Below, in pieces: positions 1 to 7,981 of a DNA stretch of 64,000 nucleotides (position 1 is the first letter of the stretch; every line of letters starts with the position of its first letter). The stretch covers positions 1 through 64,000 of the forward strand of contig DASVWC010000071.1 in NCBI GenBank assembly GCA_036389835.1. The letters run 5' to 3'. A program made the position numbers and the translations under genes. Below the pieces are notes generated by a model that saw only the letters and a program-made list of their open reading frames with translations, had not been told where the DNA came from and searched no databases. The DNA is from AC-37 sp036389835 (lineage in GTDB: Bacteria; Actinomycetota; Thermoleophilia; Solirubrobacterales; Thermoleophilaceae).

Positions 1-1
1 C

Positions 2-1186
2 GTGAAGGCGATCCTGCGGCAGAAGTCGCTGCTCGGCCAGATCTACGTCGAGCTCACGCCGGGCACGCGTGACGGGCCGAAGCTCGACGACGGCGAGACG
101 ATCCCGACCAAGTCGGTGGTCGAGCCGGTCGAGCTGGACGAGATCATCTCGCTCTTCAACGAGGAGACGCGTGAGAACTTCAGGGGCTGGATCCGCGAGA
201 TCGCCATCGCGATCGAGGGCGGCCGCGGCGAGGACCTGAGCAACGCGATCGGCAACCTCGACGACTTCGCGGCGGCCGGGTCGAAGACCCTGAGGATCCT
301 CGACGACCAGGAGCCGGCGCTGAGGCGGCTCGTGAAGAACACGGGCATCACGCTCAACGCGCTGACCGAGCGGCGCGGCCAGCTGCGCGAGCTGATCGAC
401 CACGCCAACCAGTTCTTCGGGGCGGTGGCCTCGCGCGACGACGCGCTGGCCGAGACGATCTCGATCTTCCCGACCTTCCTCGACGAGTCGCGCCTGACGC
501 TCGACCGCCTGCGCGTGTTCGCGAACGACACGCGCCCGCTGATCCGCGACCTGATCCCGGTCGCCCTCGACCTGCGCCCGACGCTGCGCGACCTCGGCGC
601 GCTCGCGCCCGACCTCAAGAACGTCTTCCGCAAGCTCGACCCGGTGATCACGGAGTCCGAGCGCAACCTGCCCGCCGCCGAGCGCTTCCTGCGCGGCGCC
701 AAGCCGGTCTTCCCCGCGCTCCACACCTACCTGCCGGAGCTCAACCCGATCCTGTCGTTCCTGAACTACCAGCAGGAGACGGTCTCGAACTTCATCCACA
801 GCGCGGCCGCGTCGCTGAACGCGACCATGCCGGCGCTCAGCCCGAACGAGGGCCCGCGCCACTACCTGCGGCAGTTCTCGATCTCCAACACGCGCGGGAT
901 CCAGCTCTCGCAGACCCGGCCGAGCTACGAGCGCGGCAACGCGTACCCGCTGCCCAACTACCTGAAGCGGATGCGCCCGCTCGGCATGACCGAGTCGTTC
1001 GACTGCGCGCCGACGGGCTTCCCGGGCGACGGCACGCGGCCCGACTCCGCCCAGGGCGAGCCGCCCTGCTTCGTGCAGCCGCCGCAGATGTGGGACGGCA
1101 AGAAGTTCCCGCGGATCCAGCGCGGCAACAAGATCGTCTCGAAGCCGATCGGCAACGAAGGCACCGCCGACCCGGCGGTGCGCTAG
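2..1186 (+). CDS. Mce/MlaD-family substrate-binding protein, 5' truncated by the window edge
   Basis: The first residues (LLGQIYVELTPG) match the end of an MlaD/Mce beta-barrel domain, so the true start lies before the window and the GTG at position 2 is internal. After it comes a long helical stretch of roughly 50-280 residues, the needle region of actinobacterial Mce proteins, then a Pro-rich C-terminal part with two Cys near the end. Such proteins form hexameric tunnels that carry lipids across the envelope, fed by a YrbE/MlaE permease and an Mkl ATPase that would be encoded upstream. No further mce gene follows, so this looks like the last gene of the operon. Confidence 0.85.
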   Translation: MKAILRQKSLLGQIYVELTPGTRDGPKLDDGETIPTKSVVEPVELDEIISLFNEETRENFRGWIREIAIAIEGGRGEDLSNAIGNLDDFAAAGSKTLRILDDQEPALRRLVKNTGITLNALTERRGQLRELIDHANQFFGAVASRDDALAETISIFPTFLDESRLTLDRLRVFANDTRPLIRDLIPVALDLRPTLRDLGALAPDLKNVFRKLDPVITESERNLPAAERFLRGAKPVFPALHTYLPELNPILSFLNYQQETVSNFIHSAAASLNATMPALSPNEGPRHYLRQFSISNTRGIQLSQTRPSYERGNAYPLPNYLKRMRPLGMTESFDCAPTGFPGDGTRPDSAQGEPPCFVQPPQMWDGKKFPRIQRGNKIVSKPIGNEGTADPAVR

Positions 1187-1254
1187 CCGGCGCCCCCGGC
1201 GCGGCCGGCGCCCGCGGCGCGGCCGCCAGGCGCGGGGCGGCGGCTTCCCGCCGG

Positions 1255-1439
1255 CGAACGGCGGCTGGGTAGGGAGGGGCCCGAACGGGCGCGGAAGCGG
1301 AGCCGGAACGGGGCGGCTCGCGAGGTGGGCTCTATTTCGGTCGCATATCGACCCTTAGAGAGCCCACCTCGCGGAGCGGGCGCGATTCGGGCGCCCGCCG
1401 GCCCGTTCCGGGCCCCGCCGCCTACCCAGCCGCCGTTCG
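1255..1439. repeat. Nested palindromic repeat element, copy 1 (core 1322-1370)
   Basis: The core is 49 bp and begins and ends with GAGGTGGGCTCT / AGAGCCCACCTC; the arms extend to 14 bp (1320-1333 and 1359-1372). An inner stem GGTCG/CGACC closes a 5-nt loop. Around the core lie an imperfect pair (1276-1290 and 1401-1416, one indel) and a perfect 18-bp outer pair (1255-1272 and 1422-1439). The same core occurs at 17731-17779 (opposite orientation) and 43333-43381. This copy lies between convergent genes, so it could act as a bidirectional terminator, but the conserved interior and outer arms go beyond what termination needs. Confidence 0.85.
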
Positions 1440-1442
1440 ATT

Positions 1443-1537
1443 GCGAAGCCGCGCGGCTGGCGCGAAGCCGCGCGTCCGGCGCGAAGCCGCGCGTCCGGCG
1501 CGAAGCCGCGCGGCCGGCGCGAAGCCGCGCCGCGCCC
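1443..1537. repeat. 19-bp GC-rich tandem repeat, five units
   Basis: Five consecutive 19-nt units of the form GCGAAGCCGCGCGTCCGGC run from 1443 to 1537; units 2 and 3 are identical, and the last degenerates in its final bases at the stop codon of the MFS gene. The repeat directly abuts the outer arm of the palindromic element, and the other two copies of that element also have GC-rich tandem repeats beside them. Confidence 0.8.
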
Positions 1538-3003
1538 TAGCCCGGCGCCACCGGTGGCGCCACCGGCTTCGCCGGCGTCGCGGCCTTGCCGCTCGCCACG
1601 CTGTCGCGGAACTCGTTGCTCAGCGACTCCAGGTCGCGGCCGTGCGGCTCGACCTTCATCAGCAGGAACACGAGGCCGGCGACGAGCGACGCCACGGCCA
1701 GGAACGTGAAGGCGGGCACCATCGCGTCGAGCGCGGCCTGGGGCTCGATCGGGTCGTCGCCCTCCGCTGCGATCGTGCCGACCACCAGCGGCCCGACGAT
1801 CCGCCCTAGCCCGCTGAACGCCCACGACAGCCCGAGTCCCTGGGTCCGCATGCTCGTGGGGAACAGCTCGGGGGTGAGCGGGGCGAGGTTCGCGAAGCCG
1901 CCGTCCACGAAGAAGCTCGCGAACACCAGCGCGACGAGGAACAGCGACACCCCGATCGCCTCGCTCTCGCCGCTCAGCCCGGCCAGTAGAAGGAGCGGCG
2001 CGGCGCCGAGGCCGGTTATCAGCCCGCACATCCTGCGGCCCAGCCGCGCGGGGGCGAACGAGAAGAACATGCGGCCGGCGAACGAGCCGAGCGTGACCCA
2101 GATGAAGAGCAGCGCCGCCTTGTCCGAGTCGATCTCGAGGATCTCCTTCAGGAAGGTCGGCCCCCAGAGGATCAGCCCGGAGACGGCGACCGACGCGCCG
2201 AACCAGGCCGTGCACGTGACGAGCACGCTGTTGCGGTGGCGGAAGAGCTGCCGGAAGCCGATCTCCGGCTCGCGGTCGCGCGGCGGGCACTCGAGCGACA
2301 GCGACTCCTCCGGCACCATCAGCAGGTAGGCGACCGACCTGCGCGCCTCCTCCGGGCGCCCCTGGTCGATCAGCCAGCGCGGCGACTCGGGCACGTACCA
2401 CTTGATGAACAGCGCGAGCACGGCGGGGAACACCCCGACGGCGAAGAGCGGCCGCCAGCCGAGCGGATCCGCGAGCGTGGCGGCGGCGACGGCCGCGGCG
2501 AGGATGCCGATCGGCACCGTCGCGGTGGTCACGAACCCGACCAGCGTGGTGCGCATCCGGGTCGGCGTGAACTCCAGCGTGAGCGGCACGGCGATCACGG
2601 CCACGCCGGCCACGCCGGCGCCGACCACGATCCGCCCGAGCGCGAGGAACCACCAGCCGTCGTCCGGGGCCAGCGCGAGCAGCCCGGTGGCGATCGAGAA
2701 CGTGAGGATGCCTGCGATCAGCGGCTTGCGGCGCCCGTAGCGGTCGCCGAGCCGCCCCCAGATCAGCGCTCCGGCGATCGCTCCCACGCCCGCGCTCAGC
2801 AGCACCGCCGTCGCCTGCCCGAACGTCAGGTTCCACTCGTCGTCGATCACCGGGACGATGAACGCGATCAGGAAGAAGTCGAACAGGTCGAGGACCGCGC
2901 CGAACATCGTGACGAGCGCGAGCACCACGTAGCGCTTGGTGATCGGAGCGTCGTCGAGCGCCTGCAGCATGGGAGCCTGCGGCGACATGGGGGCGGGATT
3001 CAA
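1537..3003 (-). CDS. MFS transporter, sugar/aromatic-acid porter type
   Basis: A 488-residue membrane protein with about 12 hydrophobic segments. The loop between helices 2 and 3 carries the MFS signature GRLGDRYGRRKP (about 83-94), and PESPRWL (about 205-211) is the helix 6/7 signature seen in sugar porters and aromatic-acid:H+ symporters. An acidic TM1 (LDLFDFFL) favours a proton-coupled acid or metabolite symporter over a drug exporter; the substrate cannot be read from the sequence. It is transcribed alone, divergent from the metallo-hydrolase at 3030. Confidence 0.85.
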   Translation of the reverse strand: MNPAPMSPQAPMLQALDDAPITKRYVVLALVTMFGAVLDLFDFFLIAFIVPVIDDEWNLTFGQATAVLLSAGVGAIAGALIWGRLGDRYGRRKPLIAGILTFSIATGLLALAPDDGWWFLALGRIVVGAGVAGVAVIAVPLTLEFTPTRMRTTLVGFVTTATVPIGILAAAVAAATLADPLGWRPLFAVGVFPAVLALFIKWYVPESPRWLIDQGRPEEARRSVAYLLMVPEESLSLECPPRDREPEIGFRQLFRHRNSVLVTCTAWFGASVAVSGLILWGPTFLKEILEIDSDKAALLFIWVTLGSFAGRMFFSFAPARLGRRMCGLITGLGAAPLLLLAGLSGESEAIGVSLFLVALVFASFFVDGGFANLAPLTPELFPTSMRTQGLGLSWAFSGLGRIVGPLVVGTIAAEGDDPIEPQAALDAMVPAFTFLAVASLVAGLVFLLMKVEPHGRDLESLSNEFRDSVASGKAATPAKPVAPPVAPG

Positions 3004-3029
3004 CCAGCACGGTTAGGATCGCTGCGCTG

Positions 3030-4289
3030 ATGTCCTCGGTGCTCGAACTTGCGGATCGCCTCTGGAGCGGTGAGGAGGACATCGCCGAGCACCACCCGGT
3101 CGGCTACTTCGGGGAGCTCACCGAGGTCCCCGGCGGCGGCAGGTTCCTCCCCGGCTTCGCGAACGTGTCGGCGTTCGAGACCCCCGAGGGGCTCGTCATG
3201 TTCGACACCGGCAGCTTCGCCACCGCTCAGATGGTCCACGAGACGATCCGCGGCTGGACCGAGACCTGCCTGCACACCGTCGTCTTCACGCACGGGCACG
3301 TGGATCACGTCTTCGGGCTCCCGCTCTGGGAGGCGGAGGCGGTCGAGAAGGGCTGGATCCCGCCGATCGTGGTGGCCCACGAGAACATGCCCGCGCGCTT
3401 CGACCGCTACCTGATGACCGCCGGCTACAACGCCGCGATCAACCGCCGCCAGTTCCAGGTCGACGACCTCGAGTGGCCGACCGACTACCGCTATCCCGAC
3501 AAGACCTACCGCGACACGCTCGAGCTGGAGGTGGGCGGCGAGCGGCTCGAGCTCCACCACGCGAAGGGCGAGACCGACGACTACACCTGGACTTGGCTGC
3601 CCGGCCGCAGGACGATCTGCTGCGGCGACCTGTTCATCTGGGCGGTGCCGAACGCCGGCAACCCGCAGAAGGTGCAGCGCTACCCGCGCGAGTGGTCGCA
3701 CGCGCTGCGCGAGATGGCCGAGCTGGACGCCGAGGTGCTGCTGCCGGGGCACGGCCTGCCGGTGGTCGGCGCCGAGCGCGTCCGCGAGGCGCTCGAGAAC
3801 AGCGCGGCCCTGCTCGAGTCGATCGTGGAGCAGACGCTCGCGCTGATGAACGAGGGCGCCACGCTCGACACGGTCCTGCACTCCGTCGCGGCGCCCGAGG
3901 AGCTCGTGTCGAAGCCCTACCTGCGCCCGATCTACGACGAGCCCGAGTTCATCGTCCGCAACCTCTGGCGCCAGTTCGGCGGCTGGTACGACGGCAACCC
4001 CGCCAACCTCAAGCCGGCGCCCGACGCGCAGCTCGCGGGCGAGCTGGCGGCGCTGGCGGGTGGCGGCGAGCGGCTCGCCGAGCGCGCGCTGGAGCTGGCC
4101 GAGGCGGGCGAGCTGCGCCTGGCCGGGCACCTCGCGGAGATGGCCGCGCTCGCGTCGCCCGAGCTCGAGGCGGCGCGGCGCGCCCGCGCCGAGGTGAACG
4201 AGCGCCGGGCCGAGGACGCCACCTCGACCATGGCGCGCGGCGTGTTCACGGCGGCCGCGCGCGACGCGCGCCGCAGCCTCGGCGAGTAG
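3030..4289 (+). CDS. Metallo-beta-lactamase-fold hydrolase, alkyl sulfatase-like
   Basis: A 419-residue protein with the zinc motif THGHVDH at 87-93, further ligands around H176/H177 and D200, and LLPGHG near 245. The second half (GGWYDGNPANLKPAP, then helical repeats such as AGELRLAGHLAEMAALA) matches the dimerisation domain that follows the MBL domain in SdsA1/BDS1-type alkylsulfatases. The likely role is hydrolysis of alkyl sulfate or related esters. It lacks a signal peptide, so a cytoplasmic location is inferred. Its TAG stop overlaps the GTG start of the M20 peptidase by one base, so the two are probably translated together. Confidence 0.8.
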   Translation: MSSVLELADRLWSGEEDIAEHHPVGYFGELTEVPGGGRFLPGFANVSAFETPEGLVMFDTGSFATAQMVHETIRGWTETCLHTVVFTHGHVDHVFGLPLWEAEAVEKGWIPPIVVAHENMPARFDRYLMTAGYNAAINRRQFQVDDLEWPTDYRYPDKTYRDTLELEVGGERLELHHAKGETDDYTWTWLPGRRTICCGDLFIWAVPNAGNPQKVQRYPREWSHALREMAELDAEVLLPGHGLPVVGAERVREALENSAALLESIVEQTLALMNEGATLDTVLHSVAAPEELVSKPYLRPIYDEPEFIVRNLWRQFGGWYDGNPANLKPAPDAQLAGELAALAGGGERLAERALELAEAGELRLAGHLAEMAALASPELEAARRARAEVNERRAEDATSTMARGVFTAAARDARRSLGE

Positions 4290-5422
4290 TGCACCCCTGG
4301 GTCGAGAGGCACGCCGCCGCGATGGCGCGGCGCGCCGAGCGCGAGATGGAGGCGCTCGTGTCCGTCTCGTCGCCGTCCGGCGACGTGCACGGGGGCGAGG
4401 AGGCGATCGCGGTCTGCGTGGCCCTGCTCCCGGCCGACGCGGAGGTCGAGCGCCTGCCGTGCTCGACGGCGGGCTACGCCGACGACCTGCTCGCCCGGCT
4501 GCGCGGCGGCGGCTCGAAGCGGGTGCTCCTGATCGGCCACGTGGACACGGTCGTCGCGCACGAGGGCCACCGGGCGATGGAGCGCCGCGGCGAGCGCCTG
4601 TACGGCTCGGGCACGGTCGACATGAAGGGCGGCGTGGCGCTGTCGCTCGCGCTGTTCGAGGTGCTGGCCGGCTGCCCCGAGGCCTACGCCGAGATCGCGC
4701 TGCTGCTCGTCAACGACGAGGAGTGGCGGGTCGGCAGCCTCCACCACACCCACCGCTTCGAGGGCTTCGACGCGTGCCTCTGCTTCGAGGCCGGCCAGCA
4801 CGGGCCGAACGGCGAGGAGGGGCTGATCGTCCGCCGCAAGGCGGCGAGCACGCTCAAGGTGAACGCTCACGGGCTGGCGTCGCACTCCGGCTCGGCGCCG
4901 GACCGCGGGCGCAACGCGCTGCTCGCCCTGGCTGCGGCGGCCCAGGCGGTGGCGGGTTGTCACGCGCCGCAGGGCCCGGACCGGCTCAGCGCCGTCCCGA
5001 CGATCATCCGCAGCGGCGACGCGTTCAACGTCGTGCCCGACGCCGGCGAGCTCTTCTGCGACATGCGCGCGGACACCGCCGACGCCTTCCAGCGCGTGCT
5101 CGAGGCGCTGCCGGAGGAGGTCGGCGGGGCCCGCCTCGAGGCGGAGATCGTCCGCCTCTGGCCCGGGATGGACTCGCGCGCGAGCACGCGCGAGCTGCTG
5201 GCGAGCACCGAGGCGCGGCTCGGCCGGCCGGTGATGCCGGTCGAGCGCGGCGGGGCGAGCGACGCCAGCCACATCGCCACCTGCATCCCCGTGACGCTCG
5301 ACGGCCTCGGCCCGCGCGGCGGCCAGGCCCACAACCCGGACGAGTACGTGCTCACGGAGTCGATCCGCCAGCGCGCCGAGGTCGGATTGGCGCTGATGGC
5401 GGCCATCCTCGAGCTGGACTGA
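4289..5422 (+). CDS. M20-family metallopeptidase (glutamate carboxypeptidase/ArgE-like)
   Basis: The GTG at 4289 shares its G with the previous gene's TAG and gives a 377-residue protein. Metal-site motifs are in order: GHVDTV (83-88), GTVDMKGG (109-116) with the bridging Asp, the NDEE pair (142-145) holding the catalytic and metal Glu, and a late GASDASH. A dimerisation domain with HGLASHSGSAPDRGRNAL lies between. M20 enzymes remove acyl or amino-acid groups from amides; the substrate is not determined. Coupling to a sulfatase-like hydrolase suggests a small scavenging operon. Confidence 0.85.
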   Translation: MHPWVERHAAAMARRAEREMEALVSVSSPSGDVHGGEEAIAVCVALLPADAEVERLPCSTAGYADDLLARLRGGGSKRVLLIGHVDTVVAHEGHRAMERRGERLYGSGTVDMKGGVALSLALFEVLAGCPEAYAEIALLLVNDEEWRVGSLHHTHRFEGFDACLCFEAGQHGPNGEEGLIVRRKAASTLKVNAHGLASHSGSAPDRGRNALLALAAAAQAVAGCHAPQGPDRLSAVPTIIRSGDAFNVVPDAGELFCDMRADTADAFQRVLEALPEEVGGARLEAEIVRLWPGMDSRASTRELLASTEARLGRPVMPVERGGASDASHIATCIPVTLDGLGPRGGQAHNPDEYVLTESIRQRAEVGLALMAAILELD

Positions 5423-5427
5423 CCCCG

Positions 5428-5443
5428 GCGGGCGCAAGCCCGC
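5428..5443 (+). terminator. GC hairpin after the M20 gene
   Basis: GCGGGC-gcaa-GCCCGC forms a 6-bp stem with a stable GNRA-type tetraloop six bases after the M20 stop. There is no T tract, so its role as a terminator is uncertain. Confidence 0.4.
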
Positions 5444-5468
5444 GCCCGTAGGTGCCGATAGCACCCTC

Positions 5469-6050
5469 ATGACCCGGCGCTTCACCCTGCTCGCACTCGC
5501 GCTGCTGCTGCTCGTCCCCGCGAGCGCCTCCGCCGCCGCCAACCCCGCCGACGCGCTCGCCGCGACGGCCATCGACCCCTACCGCTACGACCGCGCCACC
5601 GACTGCCGCTCCAAGGTGCCGCCCGGCACGCTGGCGCTCAAGGCCTGGCTCCAGGGCAACGCCGGCGGCAGCTTCTGGGGGATCGGGCGCTGCGAGCGCT
5701 GGGGCAAGGGCAGCGCCAGCCTCCACGCCGAGCACCGCGCGATCGACTGGCACCTCGACGTTCACCGCTCGGCCGACAAGCGGGAGGCCTCGCGCCTGAT
5801 CCGCCTCTTCCTCGCCACCGACAGGGCGGGCAACCGCCACGCGCTCGCCCGCCGCATGGGCATCCAGGAGCTGATCTGGAACTGCCGCTCCTGGTGGAGC
5901 GGCGGCGAGGGCATGCGCCCCTACTCGGCCTGCTACGACAGCGAGGGCAACCGCAAGCCCATCGACGACACCACCGCGCACCGCGACCACATCCACATCG
6001 GCCTGAACTGGCCGGGCGCGCGCAAGCAGACGAGCTTCTGGCGCCGCTAG
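5469..6050 (+). CDS. Secreted peptidase-like protein (M15/VanY-like C-terminal domain)
   Basis: A 193-residue protein with a clear signal peptide (MTRRFTLLALALLLL..., cleavage near ASA at about 20-22). The mature part has HRAIDWHLDV (89-98) and AHRDHIHIGLNW (170-181), the spacing of His/Asp ligands seen in D-Ala-D-Ala peptidase-like and ARB_07466-like domains of actinobacteria. Cys46, Cys75, Cys139 and Cys155 could form disulfides. Cell-wall peptide cleavage is inferred; the motif set does not prove activity. Confidence 0.65.
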   Translation: MTRRFTLLALALLLLVPASASAAANPADALAATAIDPYRYDRATDCRSKVPPGTLALKAWLQGNAGGSFWGIGRCERWGKGSASLHAEHRAIDWHLDVHRSADKREASRLIRLFLATDRAGNRHALARRMGIQELIWNCRSWWSGGEGMRPYSACYDSEGNRKPIDDTTAHRDHIHIGLNWPGARKQTSFWRR

Positions 6051-6069
6051 CGGGCGCGCTCCGCGCCCG
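6051..6069 (+). terminator. GC hairpin directly after the secreted peptidase-like gene
   Basis: CGGGCGCG-ctc-CGCGCCCG is a perfect 8-bp stem starting one base after the stop codon. It lacks a T tract, as is common for hairpin terminators in very high-GC actinobacteria. Confidence 0.5.
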
Positions 6070-6073
6070 CGGG

Positions 6074-6079
6074 TAGGCT
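6074..6079 (+). promoter_or_regulatory. -10 box TAGGCT for a possible leaderless GH15 transcript
   Basis: TAGGCT is followed by six bases and then an in-frame ATC at 6086. The same TANNNT-N6/7-start geometry precedes several normal GTG/ATG starts in this window (for example 17869, 22610, 49175 and 54284). Confidence 0.45.
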
Positions 6080-6085
6080 CCCGCC

Positions 6086-7981
6086 ATCCAGAATCAGGCC
6101 CTTCACGCGCGCAGCTCGTTCCCGCCGATCGGCGACTACGGGTTCCTCTCCGACGGCGAGGTGTCGGCCCTCGTGGCGCCGAGTGGCAACGTCGAGTGGC
6201 TCTGCATCCCGCAGTTCGACTCACCCGCCGTCTTCGGCACGATCCTCGACCGCGACGCCGGCCGCTTCCGGCTCGGCCCGACCGACGTGCAGGTGCCCGC
6301 GGCGCGCCGCTACCTGCCCGGCGGCGTGGTGCTCGAGACCACCTGGAAGACGCGCACCGGGTGGCTGATGGTGCGCGACGCGCTCACGGTCGGCCCGTGG
6401 CACCACGTCAAGGAGCGCGCCCACCGCCAGCACCGCCCGCCGAGCGACTGGGAGGCCGACCACGTGCTCGTGCGCACCGTCCGCTGCGCGCAGGGGATCG
6501 TCGAGCTCCAGCTCGAGTGCGAGCCGGCGTTCGGCTACGGCGCGAGGCCGGCCGACTGGGACTACACCGGCTCCGGCTACACCGAGGCCGCCGCGACCGG
6601 GGGCGAGGAGGACCCGCGGATCCAGCTCGACACGGACATGCGCGTCGGCTTCGAGGGCTCGCGCGCGAGCGCCCGCACGACGCTGCGCAAGGGCGACGTG
6701 GCGTTCGTGGCCGTCTCCTGGTCCGAGCACGGCGGGCCCAAGAGCTACCACGACGCCTACGAGCGGATGGACCAGACCAACACCTACTGGCGCGAGTGGC
6801 TGGCCCGTGGCGAGTTCCCCGACCACCCGTGGCGGGCGCAGCTCGAGCGGAGCGCGCTCACGCTGCGCGGGCTCACCTACGCGCCGACCGGCGCGATCGT
6901 CTCGGCGGCCACCACCTCGCTCCCGCGCGTGTCGGGCGGCGAGCGCAACTACGACTACCGCTACAGCTTCATGCGCGACGCCGCCTTCGCGCTCTGGGGC
7001 TCCTACAGCCTCGGCTTCGACTGGGAGGCCGACGACTTCTTCTACTTCCTCGCCGAGCTGGCCGAGGACGGCCAGGACATCCAGAACATCGTCGCGATCG
7101 ACGGACGCCGCGACCTCGAGGAGCGCACGATCGACCACCTCTCGGGCTACGAGGGCTCGCGCCCGGTCCGCGTCGGCAACGCGGCCCACCGCAGCCAGCA
7201 GCACGACGTCTGGGGCGCGATGCTCGACGCCGCCTATCTCCACGCGCGCAGCCGCGACAAGCTCCCCGAGCGGATCTGGCCGATCGTGAACGACCTGGTC
7301 ACGCGCGCCGTGGGCCATTGGGAGGAGCCCGACCGCGGGATCTGGGCCACGCGCGGCGAGCCGCGCCACTACACCTCCTCGAAGGTCATGTGCTGGGTGG
7401 CCGCCGAGCGCGGCGCCCGCCTGGCCGAGCTGCGCGACGAGGACGAGCTGGCCAAGGAGTGGGACGCGTGCGCCGAGAAGATCCGCGAGGACGTGATCGC
7501 CAACGCCCTCTCGGAGCGCGGCACGTTCACCCAGCACTACGAGACCGACGCGCTCGACGCCTCGCTGCTGCTCATGCCGCTGGTCCGCTTCCTGCCCGGC
7601 GACGACGAGCGCGTTCGCAAGACCGTCCTCGCGATCGGCGACGAGCTGGTCGCCGACGGCCTCGTCCTGCGCCAGCGCCCGGAGGACGAGGACTTCGCGG
7701 TCGAGGGCGAGACCTTCACGGTCTGCTCGTTCTGGCTCGTGTCGGCGCTGGCCGAGATCGGCGAGGTGGAGCGCGCCCGCGAGCTGTGCGAGCGCCTGCT
7801 GGCCCTCGCGAGCCCGCTCGGGCTGTACGCCGAGCACATCGACCCGGACTCGGGTCGCCACCTGGGGAACTTCCCGCACGCGTTCACGCACCTCGCCCTC
7901 GTCAACGCCGCGCTGCACGTGATCCGCGCGGAGGGCGAGCCGGTCGCGGACACACGCGTGGACCGCGTCACCACCGCTTGA
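6086..7981 (+). CDS. Glycoside hydrolase family 15 protein, start codon atypical
   Basis: GH15 (glucoamylase/trehalase-like) six-hairpin protein, 631 residues if read from ATC 6086. The conserved N-terminal block PPIGDYGFLSDGEVSALVAP lies mostly before the first ordinary start (GTG 6161), and the in-frame stop TAG at 6074 leaves only ATC 6086 as a candidate that keeps it. Family landmarks are present: EWLCIPQFDSPAVFG, NYDYRYSFMRDAAFALWG and FTVCSFWLVSALAEIG. The general-acid motif, GIWE in relatives, reads GIWA here (Ala codon 7346-7348). Its stop overlaps the TTG start of the EamA gene. Confidence 0.8.
   Translation: MQNQALHARSSFPPIGDYGFLSDGEVSALVAPSGNVEWLCIPQFDSPAVFGTILDRDAGRFRLGPTDVQVPAARRYLPGGVVLETTWKTRTGWLMVRDALTVGPWHHVKERAHRQHRPPSDWEADHVLVRTVRCAQGIVELQLECEPAFGYGARPADWDYTGSGYTEAAATGGEEDPRIQLDTDMRVGFEGSRASARTTLRKGDVAFVAVSWSEHGGPKSYHDAYERMDQTNTYWREWLARGEFPDHPWRAQLERSALTLRGLTYAPTGAIVSAATTSLPRVSGGERNYDYRYSFMRDAAFALWGSYSLGFDWEADDFFYFLAELAEDGQDIQNIVAIDGRRDLEERTIDHLSGYEGSRPVRVGNAAHRSQQHDVWGAMLDAAYLHARSRDKLPERIWPIVNDLVTRAVGHWEEPDRGIWATRGEPRHYTSSKVMCWVAAERGARLAELRDEDELAKEWDACAEKIREDVIANALSERGTFTQHYETDALDASLLLMPLVRFLPGDDERVRKTVLAIGDELVADGLVLRQRPEDEDFAVEGETFTVCSFWLVSALAEIGEVERARELCERLLALASPLGLYAEHIDPDSGRHLGNFPHAFTHLALVNAALHVIRAEGEPVADTRVDRVTTA

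Noticed and set aside
1443..1537. CRISPR-like array
   Set aside because: The repeats are directly tandem with no spacers, and no cas genes are present.
1325..1540. 71-codon frame starting inside the palindromic core
   Set aside because: It is the translation of the palindrome and the tandem repeat, not a gene.
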